Below, in pieces: positions 53,278 through 62,471 of a stretch of DNA of 64,000 nucleotides. Numbering within the stretch: the first letter of the stretch is position 1; each line of letters begins with the position of its first letter. The stretch comes from Candidatus Aalborgicola bjergmarkensis (GTDB taxonomy: Bacteria > Pseudomonadota > Gammaproteobacteria > Burkholderiales > Burkholderiaceae_C): contig JADJFE010000030.1 of the NCBI GenBank assembly GCA_016708725.1, forward strand, positions 496,001 to 560,000, read 5' to 3'. A model generated the notes under the pieces. It worked only from the letters and a program-made list of their open reading frames with translations. It ran no database searches and was not told the origin of the DNA. The translations under genes were made by a program, and so were the position numbers.

Positions 53278-54546
53278 TCAGAACAGGAAGTCCATGCCGA
53301 CCGTGTACATGTTGACCTGGCTGCTGCGTTCAAAGACATCAGCGGCACGAAACCATTGGGCGTAGCCCTGGGGTTCTATGCGTGTATGCTCCCATTGAAA
53401 CTTCATGGCCGCATGCGGATGAAAGTCCCACCTTGCGCCGAGGGCCAATGTTGTCTGGTCTGCGCGTGAACTGTTGACAAACCGATAAGTCATGGTCTGA
53501 GTCGGTCGTTGCCCGATAACGGACCAGTCATTCAGTGGCGTAAGCACGTTGTCCTGCGGGCGACTGGCGCTGAACATGGCATAAGGAGTCCATGTATTGA
53601 TGTGCCGACCGACGACCAGATAACCATTCCATCCGGCCGGTGTCATCGTTGCCTGGGTCCAGGTTCGTCCAAGCTCCATTTGCATCAACCAGTCACCGTC
53701 GTCATAGGACGCGCCGAACGTGGCATAGTGCAGTTGCACATCGCCAAAGCGCATCTCACGGCGCAGCATGGCGGCTTCGCTCGCAATGGTAGGGATGGGC
53801 ACTGCGGCAATTTGCTCCAGCCCGGCATGCAAAGGCTCCAGACTCGGAACTTCCGCACCGCTGGCAAACCCGGAAACTCCAGCTTTCAGACGCCACGGGC
53901 CGCTTTCCCGTTGTGCTGACAAACTCCACAGGTTGTCCGCCTCAAAGCGAAAATTTGTTTGCCCCATCGGAACCCAAACTTTGGTGGTCCCGGCTTGTGC
54001 ACGAACCTGCCAGCGCGCATCGTCAGTGTTCCATTCGTGGGTGAGGTCAGCGCCATCGAGGCTAAAAATCGGAATCCAGCCGTAAAACTCGGTGGGTGGC
54101 CGCATCCACGCATAGGCGTAGCCAAGATTGCGGTGATCGCTCATCAGAAAACCGTCAAAGCCGACACGACCAACGCGCAGTCGCAAAAGGTCTGAGGGTT
54201 GAACATCCAGATACGCAAGCTCGATGAGATCACGGGCTTCCCGTTTGGTCTGATCCCGCAGCACCAGTTGCACGAGTGCCCCGAGCTGTTGTGAATGCTG
54301 ATAACTGGCCTGAAGCCCCAGCCGTGAATCGAGTTTCCAGGTTTCGTTGGTTGCAAAATCGTCTTGTGGGCGTTGTGTGATGTCGCGAATGGGTGCCATT
54401 TGCGAATGGTTGTCCCAACTGTAGGCGAGGGTGCCGTAGCCCGATAGCCGAACGGGCGATGGTTCCACATCCGCCAGCACCGATGTCGCGCACAAAATCA
54501 GCAAGCTCGACAAAGCCCGAACAGACCAATCGCGATAATGCGACAT
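53278..54546 (-). CDS. Outer-membrane beta-barrel protein, operon 2
   Basis: 422 residues from ATG 54546, paralogous along its whole length to the protein at 49035: MSHYRDWSVR start, signal peptide ending VLADV, shared blocks RPPTEFYGWIPIFSLDGADL (20 residues) and a MDFLF C terminus. It heads the second three-gene operon. The gene is divergent from the AmmeMemoRadiSam genes, 47 bp away. Its function is not known beyond being a barrel; a sensory porin role is inferred from context. Confidence 0.82.
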   Translation of the reverse strand: MSHYRDWSVRALSSLLILCATSVLADVEPSPVRLSGYGTLAYSWDNHSQMAPIRDITQRPQDDFATNETWKLDSRLGLQASYQHSQQLGALVQLVLRDQTKREARDLIELAYLDVQPSDLLRLRVGRVGFDGFLMSDHRNLGYAYAWMRPPTEFYGWIPIFSLDGADLTHEWNTDDARWQVRAQAGTTKVWVPMGQTNFRFEADNLWSLSAQRESGPWRLKAGVSGFASGAEVPSLEPLHAGLEQIAAVPIPTIASEAAMLRREMRFGDVQLHYATFGASYDDGDWLMQMELGRTWTQATMTPAGWNGYLVVGRHINTWTPYAMFSASRPQDNVLTPLNDWSVIGQRPTQTMTYRFVNSSRADQTTLALGARWDFHPHAAMKFQWEHTRIEPQGYAQWFRAADVFERSSQVNMYTVGMDFLF

Positions 54547-54593
54547 CAACACCCTTTCACCTGACAACTCCATGTCTCCATGTTAACGCAAGC

Positions 54594-56003
54594 ATGACTA
54601 CCATTATTCGCCCCCCTGCCACTGCGGGCAGCTTCATGCAGGCTGATCCTGCCGCCCTGGCCCGCGAGATTGACAACTACCTGCAACCGGCACCCTCAGC
54701 GGCGCCGGTGAACTGCCCCAAGGTGCTGATTGCGCCGCACGCCGGGCATATCTACTCCGGGCGCACTGCGGGGCGGGCTTACGCACTTCTGGCACCCTTT
54801 GGTGCAGCGGCTGGTGGCCCCATACGCCGCGTGGTGTTGCTTGGACCCGCGCACCGTGTATACGTCAAAGGGGTGGCTTTGCCCGGTGCCGATGCGTTTG
54901 CCACCCCACTGGGCAGCGTGCCAGTTGATACCCTGGGCGCGATGGCGCTTGCCGATCTGCCCTTTGTGGTGACCCGTGCCGATGTGCATGCCCAGGAGCA
55001 TAGCCTGGAGGTACATCTGCCATTTCTGCAGCGGGTGCTGGGCAACTTCGAGTTGCTGCCGCTGGTGGTGGGCGATGTGGCGCCTGCGCAGGTGGCCGAG
55101 CTGCTGGATCGCCTCTGGGGTGGCCCCGAGGTGCTGGTGGTCATCAGTACCGACCTTTCCCACTTTCACAGTTATGACCAGGCCAACGCCATCGACTCGG
55201 CGAGTTGTGCGCAGGTGATGGCGCTGGATGCCGCCCTCACGCACGAGCAGGCCTGCGGGGCCACGCCGGTGAATGGCCTGCTGCAACTGGCGCGGCGCAA
55301 GGGCTTACGGATTACCGAGCTGGAGCGCTGTAATTCGGGGGATACGGGGGCGAACACCCCAGAGGGGCGCCAGCGCGTCGTAGGCTACGCCAGCTTTGCA
55401 CTGTATGAAGATGAAGATCAGCATGTATCTACGCCAAAAGCTCAGGCATTGACGGTAGAGCAGGGCGCGCGTGTGGTGCAAATTGCCCGTGCCGCGCTGC
55501 ATGCGGCAGTGAGGGGGCCGACTGTAAAAACTGCCTCTGACGACGATTTGCAGATGCCCGGCGCGAGTTTTGTCACCCTGACCCAGCAGGGGCAGTTGCG
55601 GGGTTGCATCGGCAGTCTGCAGGCACACCGTCCGCTGGCGCTCGATGTGCGCGCGAATGCACAGGCCGCTGCTTTGCAAGACCCACGTTTTTCGCCGGTG
55701 AGCGCCAAAGAAGCGCCAGGCCTGGGGGTGGAGGTGTCGGTGTTGACACCCTCCGCGCCACTCACTTTTGCCAACCAGGCGCATGCGCTGTGGCAACTGC
55801 GTCCGGGTATTGATGGGGTGGTGTTCGAGTGCGTGCACGAGGGGCGCGCCTATCGCAGTACCTTCTTGCCGCAGGTGTGGGAACAGTTGCCAGGCGTGGT
55901 GAACTTCATGGCCCACCTGAAAGTCAAGGCTGGCCTTTCCGCGAATTTCTGGTCCCCCGCCGTGCGTCTTTCGGTGTACCAGGTGCAAAAATTTTATGAA
56001 TAA
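54594..56003 (+). CDS. AmmeMemoRadiSam protein B-A fusion (Memo + AMMECR1)
   Basis: 469 residues from ATG 54594. The N-terminal 270 residues are a MEMO-family domain related to extradiol dioxygenases (IRPPATAGSF, APHAGHIYSG, STDLSHFHSYDQA with metal-ligand-like His). The C-terminal part is an AMMECR1 domain with GASFVTLTQQGQLRGCIGSL (20 residues), containing the LRGCIG motif. The two are often separate genes; here they are fused. Both are found with the radical SAM enzyme encoded next, overlapping by 8 bp. The function of this widespread trio is not established; Memo homologues bind metals and may act in redox reactions. Confidence 0.93.
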   Translation: MTTIIRPPATAGSFMQADPAALAREIDNYLQPAPSAAPVNCPKVLIAPHAGHIYSGRTAGRAYALLAPFGAAAGGPIRRVVLLGPAHRVYVKGVALPGADAFATPLGSVPVDTLGAMALADLPFVVTRADVHAQEHSLEVHLPFLQRVLGNFELLPLVVGDVAPAQVAELLDRLWGGPEVLVVISTDLSHFHSYDQANAIDSASCAQVMALDAALTHEQACGATPVNGLLQLARRKGLRITELERCNSGDTGANTPEGRQRVVGYASFALYEDEDQHVSTPKAQALTVEQGARVVQIARAALHAAVRGPTVKTASDDDLQMPGASFVTLTQQGQLRGCIGSLQAHRPLALDVRANAQAAALQDPRFSPVSAKEAPGLGVEVSVLTPSAPLTFANQAHALWQLRPGIDGVVFECVHEGRAYRSTFLPQVWEQLPGVVNFMAHLKVKAGLSANFWSPAVRLSVYQVQKFYE

Positions 56004-57072
56004 CCATCCCGCGCAGTGGTGGCAGCGACTGGCGGATGGGCGCATCCAGTGTGATTTGTGTCCGCGCGAGTGCAAACTGCATGACGGGCAACGTGGCTTG
56101 TGTTTTGTGCGTGAGCGCGTGGGAGAGGCCATGGTGCTCAATACCTATGGCCGCTCCTCGGGCTTTTGTGTCGATCCCATAGAGAAAAAGCCACTCAACC
56201 ATTTCTATCCGGGCTCCAGCGTGCTGAGTTTTGGCACGGCGGGGTGCAACCTGAGCTGCAAGTTTTGCCAGAACTGGGACATCTCCAAGTCACGCGATAC
56301 CGACAAGCTCGGCCAGCAGGCTACCCCCGAGGCCATTGCCCAGGCCTGTGTGCAGATGGGCTCCAGATCGGTGGCCTATACCTACAACGATCCGGTCATC
56401 TTTGCTGAGTACGCCATGGACGTAGCCGATGCCTGCCACGCCGTGGGCATCCATTCGGTGGCGGTGACTGCGGGCTACATGCACGACCAGCCGCGCCGCG
56501 CGTTTTACAGCAAGATGGATGCAGCCAATGTGGACCTCAAGGGTTTTACCAATGCCTTTTACCAGGAACTGTGTGCTGCTACGTTGCAGCCCGTGCTCGA
56601 CACCCTGGTCTACATTCAGCACGAAACGAACTGCTGGCTGGAAATCACCACCTTGCTGATCCCCGGTGCCAATGATTCGGACGCCGAAATCACTGCTTTG
56701 TGCCAATGGGTAGTCAGGGAACTCGGGCAGCAGGTGCCGGTGCACTTTACGGCGTTTCACCCGGACTACAAGCTGCGTGAAGTCCAGGCGACACCCTTGC
56801 AAACGGTACAGCGTGCACGCCACATCGCCTTGTCCGAGGGGCTGCACAACGTGTTCACCGGCAATGTGCATGACGTGGATGGGGGAACAACGTACTGTCC
56901 CGGCTGCCGCTCGGCGCTCATCGTGCGTGACTGGCACCAGATTACCCAGTACCGCTTGACAGACAGCAACGCTTGCCCGGACTGCGGCACCCGGATCGCC
57001 GGACGGTTTGAATTACTGCAAGGCCCCCTCAAGGCCTTTGGTCGGCAGCGTATTCCGATTGCTTTTAGATAA
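55996..57072 (+). CDS. AmmeMemoRadiSam system radical SAM enzyme
   Basis: 358 residues. The radical SAM motif is CNLSCKFCQNWDISK (C-x3-C-x2-C), in a fold related to pyruvate formate-lyase activases. An N-terminal cysteine pair (CDLCPRECKL) and a C-terminal pair CPGCRSAL ... CPDCGTRI would bind zinc or another cluster. It overlaps the Memo-AMMECR1 fusion gene by 8 bp and completes the three-component system. The substrate is unknown. A half copy of the dispersed palindrome follows it. Confidence 0.93.
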   Translation: MNNHPAQWWQRLADGRIQCDLCPRECKLHDGQRGLCFVRERVGEAMVLNTYGRSSGFCVDPIEKKPLNHFYPGSSVLSFGTAGCNLSCKFCQNWDISKSRDTDKLGQQATPEAIAQACVQMGSRSVAYTYNDPVIFAEYAMDVADACHAVGIHSVAVTAGYMHDQPRRAFYSKMDAANVDLKGFTNAFYQELCAATLQPVLDTLVYIQHETNCWLEITTLLIPGANDSDAEITALCQWVVRELGQQVPVHFTAFHPDYKLREVQATPLQTVQRARHIALSEGLHNVFTGNVHDVDGGTTYCPGCRSALIVRDWHQITQYRLTDSNACPDCGTRIAGRFELLQGPLKAFGRQRIPIAFR

Positions 57073-57077
57073 GGGGT

Positions 57078-57119
57078 AAATCGGGCTAAAACACCTGTGG
57101 ATAGTGCGGGGGCAGCTAT
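57078..57119. repeat. Half copy of the dispersed palindrome
   Basis: AAATCGGGCTAAAACACC to GGCAGCTAT is the right arm of the repeat family and nearly the complement of 50493-50534. It fills the gap between two convergent genes. Confidence 0.65.
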
Positions 57120-57123
57120 TTAA

Positions 57124-58233
57124 CTAATAGCATCCAGCAAGCTCCAGCGCCCAGAATACGTGTTCACGCACCAGCGCGCTGGGGTGGTTGATGCGGCTTT
57201 GCAAGGCGGTATGTACTGGTTCGCCTGCGCGCAGGGCGTTGCCTAAGGCGACAGCAATGTTGCGCAGCCAGCGTTCGTGGCCGATGCGCCGGATGGGGCT
57301 GCCTTCGGTGCGTTGCAAAAATTCTTCTTCTGACCAGGCAAAAAGCTGCTCCAGCGCTTCCTGTCCTATGCCTGGACGTACATCAAAATCGGGTAGGGTG
57401 CTGCGCTGGGCAAACTTGTTCCAGGGACAAGCCAGCTGGCAATCGTCGCAGCCATAAATCCGGTTGCCCAACAGCGCGCGCATCTCCAGCGGAATCGGCC
57501 CGGCGTGCTCGATGGTGAGGTAGGAGATGCAACGGCGTGCGTCCAACCGGTAGGGTGCCACGATGGCCTGGGTGGGGCAAGCAGCCAGGCAAGCGCTGCA
57601 GGTGCCACAATGGGCATCGGCTGGTGTGCTGTGCGGCAGTTTCAGACTTGTGTAAATTTCTCCCAGAAAGAACATGGAGCCGGCTGTACGGTTCAGCAGC
57701 AGCGTATGTTTGCCGCGCCAGCCCTGGCCGCTGCGCGTGGCCAGTTCGGCCTCCAGCACGGGTGCCGAGTCACAAAATACCCGGTGGCCAAACGGGCCAA
57801 CTGCCTGGGCGATGCGCGCACTGAGCTGCTGCAGACGGTTGCGCACTACCTTGTGGTAATCACGCCCCCTGGCGTACAGCGACACAATGCCCTCGTCTGG
57901 GCGTTGTAAACGCTGGAATTCGATGGTTTGCCAGTCTGCGGGGGTGTTGCGGGGCAGGTAATTCATGCGTACGGTGAGCACGGACACGGTTTTTGGTACC
58001 AGTTCCGCTGGGCGCGCGCGCGTGAGTCCATGCCGGGCCATATAGTCCATACTGCCATGGAATCCGCTCTCCAGCCAGGCGCGCAAACCCGGCTCGGCGG
58101 ATGACAAGTCGATGCCGCTCACCCCGACCTGGGTAAATCCCAATGCACGCGCCCAAACTTGCATGTTTTCCAGCAGTTGTTCCGTGGCTTGTCGGTTGTC
58201 TGGTGTATGGGTCGGCATATTTGCAACATTCAT
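57124..58233 (-). CDS. queG: Epoxyqueuosine reductase
   Basis: 369 residues. Two ferredoxin-type clusters are coded by CGTCSACLAACPTQAI and CDDCQLACPWNK, with the C-terminal HEAT-like region that binds tRNA. QueG uses cobalamin and Fe-S clusters to reduce epoxyqueuosine to queuosine in the anticodon of four tRNAs. An alternative ATG five codons downstream would also fit. The gene is divergent from the large sensor kinase gene at 58334. Confidence 0.95.
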   Translation of the reverse strand: MNVANMPTHTPDNRQATEQLLENMQVWARALGFTQVGVSGIDLSSAEPGLRAWLESGFHGSMDYMARHGLTRARPAELVPKTVSVLTVRMNYLPRNTPADWQTIEFQRLQRPDEGIVSLYARGRDYHKVVRNRLQQLSARIAQAVGPFGHRVFCDSAPVLEAELATRSGQGWRGKHTLLLNRTAGSMFFLGEIYTSLKLPHSTPADAHCGTCSACLAACPTQAIVAPYRLDARRCISYLTIEHAGPIPLEMRALLGNRIYGCDDCQLACPWNKFAQRSTLPDFDVRPGIGQEALEQLFAWSEEEFLQRTEGSPIRRIGHERWLRNIAVALGNALRAGEPVHTALQSRINHPSALVREHVFWALELAGCY

Positions 58234-58333
58234 AGCAATATCTGGTGTGCCAGAGTGAAATCTACACTGGAATTTAGAGTAGGATGCCTAGGTGTTCTGG
58301 CCTGCCACATATTTTTGCTTTTAGGTGAATGCG

Positions 58334-61150
58334 ATGCGTATTGTCTACATGCTGGTGTACCTAATAGGATTTCTCTGTTTCTCTTCTGTTGCGGCGGCGG
58401 AAGATGTGCGCCCGGATTGCTTTTCCTGCAGCATTCAGGTCCGTAGCCTGGACGAACCACTCAAACTGGCTGGCAAGTGGTTGTTCACCCGTGATGATGA
58501 CATGCGGAACAAGGATGTGGATGTTGATACCTCCTCCTGGCCTGTCATCAAGACGCCCGGTCCCTGGAAGGGTGCCTATCCTGACCACAAAAATTACACG
58601 GTTGGCTGGTATCGTGGGGTGTTTGAATTCGATGCGTCCCTGGTTGGTCAGGATGTGGTTTTGCTGGTCAATGCCTACATGGGGCGGGTGAACGTCTACG
58701 TGGACGGACAGGAGATTTACCGCCGTCCTGGCAACATCAATATCGAGCGTTACTACGCCGTTCAACCTATTCCGGTCAAGTTCACGGTAACGAAACCCTG
58801 GCATGTGGTGGCCATTCGGGTGGATACCTGGTTGATGACAGGTATTTACCAGTTGCCGTTCGAGATTCATAAGTACGACAAGCACGATACCAGCCTGGCC
58901 TGGTACCAATTCCAGAATGGTGAATTACGCATTCTGGCGGCCTTTGTGGTCTTCTTCTTTGGCCTGTTCTTTTTTCTGGTGTACAGCAAGACGCGCTACA
59001 AGCTGTATTTGGTCGCTGCGCTTGCCAGCATGTCATCCTTCCCGTTCTTTGTTGCGCCGAGTGACGTGTTATTGCGTGTGTATGCGCCGGAGCCGTTGCT
59101 GTTTCTGCATTACACCGGGCTGAGCAGTTTTTATCTGGCGTATTTGTTCTCGCAATTCTTTAACAAGCACACCCCGAAACTCAACGTGATTTTTGGCGTG
59201 ATTTTTGGCGTGTTAGTTTCGGTTATTGCTGCCATGATGGTGGTTCCTAACCTGAATCTATTTCAGGTGGCGCGCAGTTTGTTGTTCATCACGGCATTCT
59301 TTTGTGGCAGCTTGGCTTTGTACCATTCGCTACGCGGCGCCTGGAACAAGCGTCCTGGTGCCTTGATTCTGTCTTTGGGTATTGGCATCTTTTACATATC
59401 TGCAGTACATGACATGGTGTTGGCCTTTGGCCTCATCACATCCGTTTCGATGATGTTTTCTGGCGTGTTGAGTTTCGTTGCGTCCATGCTGTACGTGGCC
59501 AGTAACATCTTTGCCGACACTTTTGTCGAGAACAAAAAACTGGTGCGTGAACTCCAGACCCTGAACGACGGACTGGAGCAGTTGGTGGCCGAGCGCACGT
59601 TGGAGTTGCGACGCAAGACGAACGACATTCAGACCATGTTGCAAAACATGCCGCAGGGTGTCTTGACCGTGCTCACCGGTGGGATTATTCACCCCGAATA
59701 TTCGGCTTACCTGGAAACCATATTTGAAACCAAGGATATTGCAAACAAACCCATGATGGAACTGGTGTTCGCGAACACCAATCTGGGCGTGGATATTTTG
59801 TCCCAGGTGGATGCCGTGGCAGGTGCTTGTATTGGTGAAGATGTGATGAACTTCGAGTTCAATAGCCACCTGATGGTGACTGAATTTGATAAAACGATGC
59901 AAGATGGTCGCAAAAAGTCGATTGAAATCAGTTGGTCGCCCATCTCAAATGATGAAGGTATTTGCGAAAAACTGATGCTCTGTATCCGCGATGTGAGCGA
60001 ACTCAAGGTGCTGGAGGCCGAGGCTGGGCAGCAGCGGCGTGAACTGGAGATGATTGGCCAGATTTTGTCGGTCAATCAGGAGAAGTTTCACCAGTTCATC
60101 GATAGCTCAGGGCAGTTTATTGATGAGAATCGCGCCATCATCGAACGTACCGATTTCAAGGATTCTGAGGTCATTACCCAGTTGTTCCGCAATATGCATA
60201 CCATCAAGGGCAATGCGCGCACCTATGGTTTATTGCATCTGACCAACAAGGTGCATGAGACAGAACAGACTTATGACAACATGCGCAAGAATCCGGATGT
60301 TGACTGGAACAAGGAACTCTTGCTAGAGCAGCTTCGCCAGACGTATGTGGCCATTCAGGAGTATGCGAAGATTAACGAGGTCAAACTTGGTCGCAAAGGT
60401 CCTGGACGCAGGGGTGGGGTGGATAAATTCCTGATGGTTCAAAAGGACCATGTGGAGTCCATGATCGGCTATCTGGAGCATGTTGATAGCCATAACCATT
60501 CGGCCATGCAGGAGGTTTTCCGGCGTGTGCGCGGCGCACTGCGGCAGATTGGTACGGACAAAATCAGCGACATTCTGGCCGGGGTTCTGGATTCACTTCC
60601 GTCCTTGGCGAAGGAGTTGTCCAAAGAAGCCCCGGTGGTTTCCATTCTGGACAACGGCATTCGTATCAAGACACAGATCAGCGATTTGTTGAAAAACGTT
60701 TTCATGCATTTGCTGCGCAATTCAATGGACCATGGCATCGAAACGGCAGATAAACGTTTGGCCAAGGGCAAGGAAGCAACCGGGCATATTGAGCTGGAAC
60801 TGGCGCTGCGCGATGGAGAATTGTGGTTCCGTTTGCGTGACGATGGACGCGGTTTGGCAGTGGATATGATCCGGCGCAAGGCGATTGAGAATGGGTTGAT
60901 TACGCAGGATCAGGGGTTTTCGCCGGAACAAACGGCACAATTGATCTTTGCTTCCGGTTTTTCTACTGCCGAGAAAGTCACCGAGGTGTCAGGCCGGGGC
61001 GTTGGCATGGATGCTGTCAAAGGGTTTGTTCAACGCGAAGGTGGCAGCATTGAACTGCGCTTTGCCGACGACAATGTGGGGGCTGATTTCCGTTCCTTCG
61101 AGACGGTGATTCGTTTGCCGGACAAGTTTGCGGTGCAAGTGGAAAATTAA
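58334..61150 (+). CDS. 7TM-DISM-like sensor with HPt and CheA-like ATPase
   Basis: 938 residues from ATG 58334 (AGGTG 6 bp upstream; a GTG lies three codons earlier). Signal peptide 1-22, an extracellular jelly-roll domain reminiscent of GH2 sugar-binding domains (about 35-185), seven membrane helices (about 200-395), a coiled coil, a PAS-like segment (about 435-560, MPQGVLTV and SAYLETIF) and an HPt helix with H622 in NMHTIKGNAR. The CheA-like ATPase has LLRNSMDHGIETADK, DDGRGLA and GRGVGMDAV. No CheW-binding domain is visible. It heads a five-gene operon with a mini-MCP, two CheX-like proteins and a CheY-like receiver, and likely phosphorylates that receiver. Confidence 0.9.
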   Translation: MRIVYMLVYLIGFLCFSSVAAAEDVRPDCFSCSIQVRSLDEPLKLAGKWLFTRDDDMRNKDVDVDTSSWPVIKTPGPWKGAYPDHKNYTVGWYRGVFEFDASLVGQDVVLLVNAYMGRVNVYVDGQEIYRRPGNINIERYYAVQPIPVKFTVTKPWHVVAIRVDTWLMTGIYQLPFEIHKYDKHDTSLAWYQFQNGELRILAAFVVFFFGLFFFLVYSKTRYKLYLVAALASMSSFPFFVAPSDVLLRVYAPEPLLFLHYTGLSSFYLAYLFSQFFNKHTPKLNVIFGVIFGVLVSVIAAMMVVPNLNLFQVARSLLFITAFFCGSLALYHSLRGAWNKRPGALILSLGIGIFYISAVHDMVLAFGLITSVSMMFSGVLSFVASMLYVASNIFADTFVENKKLVRELQTLNDGLEQLVAERTLELRRKTNDIQTMLQNMPQGVLTVLTGGIIHPEYSAYLETIFETKDIANKPMMELVFANTNLGVDILSQVDAVAGACIGEDVMNFEFNSHLMVTEFDKTMQDGRKKSIEISWSPISNDEGICEKLMLCIRDVSELKVLEAEAGQQRRELEMIGQILSVNQEKFHQFIDSSGQFIDENRAIIERTDFKDSEVITQLFRNMHTIKGNARTYGLLHLTNKVHETEQTYDNMRKNPDVDWNKELLLEQLRQTYVAIQEYAKINEVKLGRKGPGRRGGVDKFLMVQKDHVESMIGYLEHVDSHNHSAMQEVFRRVRGALRQIGTDKISDILAGVLDSLPSLAKELSKEAPVVSILDNGIRIKTQISDLLKNVFMHLLRNSMDHGIETADKRLAKGKEATGHIELELALRDGELWFRLRDDGRGLAVDMIRRKAIENGLITQDQGFSPEQTAQLIFASGFSTAEKVTEVSGRGVGMDAVKGFVQREGGSIELRFADDNVGADFRSFETVIRLPDKFAVQVEN

Positions 61151-61168
61151 TAGATAAAAGATTTAAGC

Positions 61169-61894
61169 ATGGAATTTTCATTTGTCGATTGGTTCATCGG
61201 TTTGGTATTCGGCTGTGGCATCGGCTGGGGTGTTACGTTGCGTTTGGCGAATGCCCGTGAAGCGGTGCTGCGGCAAGCTACCGCTGACGACCATTCTGCT
61301 GCCGAGGATTTGCACCAGGAAATTGATGGTTTGCAGGCGCGTGTGGCCGAACTTGAGCAAACGATTGAGCAGGAGCGCCATTCGGCTCAACTTGAAGTCG
61401 CGCAACTGCAAGACAACAGCGAACACGCCTTGCAGGACTTGCGCACCCAGCATTCCGGTAGCGCAAGCCAGGCCTTGGGTAGCTGCTCCTCGCTTGAGAG
61501 CGAAATTGCAACCTTGCTGGGACTGGTCAAGACCTTTGAGCGTTGGCATACGGACATGAATGAATTGATCCGCCATAACCGCGAAATGCACGGAATGAAT
61601 GATGACTTTGCCATCATCGTGCGCCAGATGGTGATCGTTACCCTCAATGCCTCGATTGAAGCAGCACGCGCCGGAGAACAGGGGCGGGGCTTTGCGGTGG
61701 TGGCGAGCGAAATGCGCAGCCTGGCGACTCGGGCAGAAAAATTGTCAAAGGATTACCGCAGCAACCTGTATCAAAACGATTTGATTACCACCACCACCTT
61801 TCAGGATTTGCAGGCCGGCGGAAAAATGATCATTGGATCAATCGTGGGCCTGGATGTAATCAATAAGAAAACCCAGGAATCACTTTCCGCTTAA
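61169..61894 (+). CDS. Short MCP-like protein with one membrane helix
   Basis: 241 residues. One N-terminal membrane helix (about 7-25), a coiled coil (about 30-95), then an MCP tip region with LNASIEAARAGEQGRGFAVV and ASEMRSLATRAE. There is no ligand-binding domain, no HAMP, and the signalling hairpin is much shorter than usual. It may act as a scaffold for the neighbouring HPt/ATPase sensor rather than as a receptor. It starts 18 bp after the kinase gene and ends 9 bp before the CheX-like gene. Whether it forms hexagonal arrays cannot be told. Confidence 0.85.
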   Translation: MEFSFVDWFIGLVFGCGIGWGVTLRLANAREAVLRQATADDHSAAEDLHQEIDGLQARVAELEQTIEQERHSAQLEVAQLQDNSEHALQDLRTQHSGSASQALGSCSSLESEIATLLGLVKTFERWHTDMNELIRHNREMHGMNDDFAIIVRQMVIVTLNASIEAARAGEQGRGFAVVASEMRSLATRAEKLSKDYRSNLYQNDLITTTTFQDLQAGGKMIIGSIVGLDVINKKTQESLSA

Positions 61895-61903
61895 GAACAC
61901 GAT

Positions 61904-62458
61904 ATGACAGTGATTAGCGAAAATGCCAAAAAAGGCTTTGATCATATGCTTGTACAGGGCGTGAAGGCCGGGTTTTGTGCATCGGGGGACAGTATGGATT
62001 TCGTGGTACTTCCCGATAACAAGACGTTTACTGGAAACAGGATTGTCATTCTCACAGCCTCATCCTATCTGTTCAGGCTTTTTGTCCTGGTTTACGTCAC
62101 CCCGAACCAAGTTGCCAAGGAGTATTTTGCAGGACTCAGGAATATTCAGAATCCGGAGATGGCCGAGAGCGCCCTGATGGATACGATTTGCGAATCTGGT
62201 AATATGTCGGTGGGTGCCTTGAATCGTGATATGTCAAAAATATTTCCACATATCGGATTGTCCACCCCCAATATTATTGACAAGCATTGTGGAGATTATC
62301 TCCATTCCCTGAAATGTGGACATATTCAGCATTTTGAAATTTCCATAGGTCAGAAATATACTTTTCATGTTTCTTTATGTGTCAGCCAATATGACAATAT
62401 TGATTTTTCCGTAGATACTACCGAAGTCGAATCGACTGGTGAATTAGAAATGTTTTAG
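61904..62458 (+). CDS. CheX-type phosphatase-like protein 1
   Basis: 184 residues, soluble. The CheC/CheX signature D93-x3-E97-x2-N100 (DTICESGN) with P122 (N-x21-P) is intact. It ends in STGELEMF, similar to the tails of the proteins at 42112 and 62472. It lies between the mini-MCP and a receiver-plus-CheX protein, 13 bp upstream of the latter. The probable role is dephosphorylation of the CheY-like protein at 63469. The A+T content of its 3' half is higher than that of the neighbours. Family assignment rests on the signature and context. Confidence 0.65.
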   Translation: MTVISENAKKGFDHMLVQGVKAGFCASGDSMDFVVLPDNKTFTGNRIVILTASSYLFRLFVLVYVTPNQVAKEYFAGLRNIQNPEMAESALMDTICESGNMSVGALNRDMSKIFPHIGLSTPNIIDKHCGDYLHSLKCGHIQHFEISIGQKYTFHVSLCVSQYDNIDFSVDTTEVESTGELEMF

Positions 62459-62471
62459 GAGGAGCATACCA

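Noticed and set aside
61169..61894. Truncated MCP pseudogene
   Set aside because: The gene has an intact start, spacing and stop within a tight operon and a conserved tip segment, so it is more likely a genuine short MCP-like protein.
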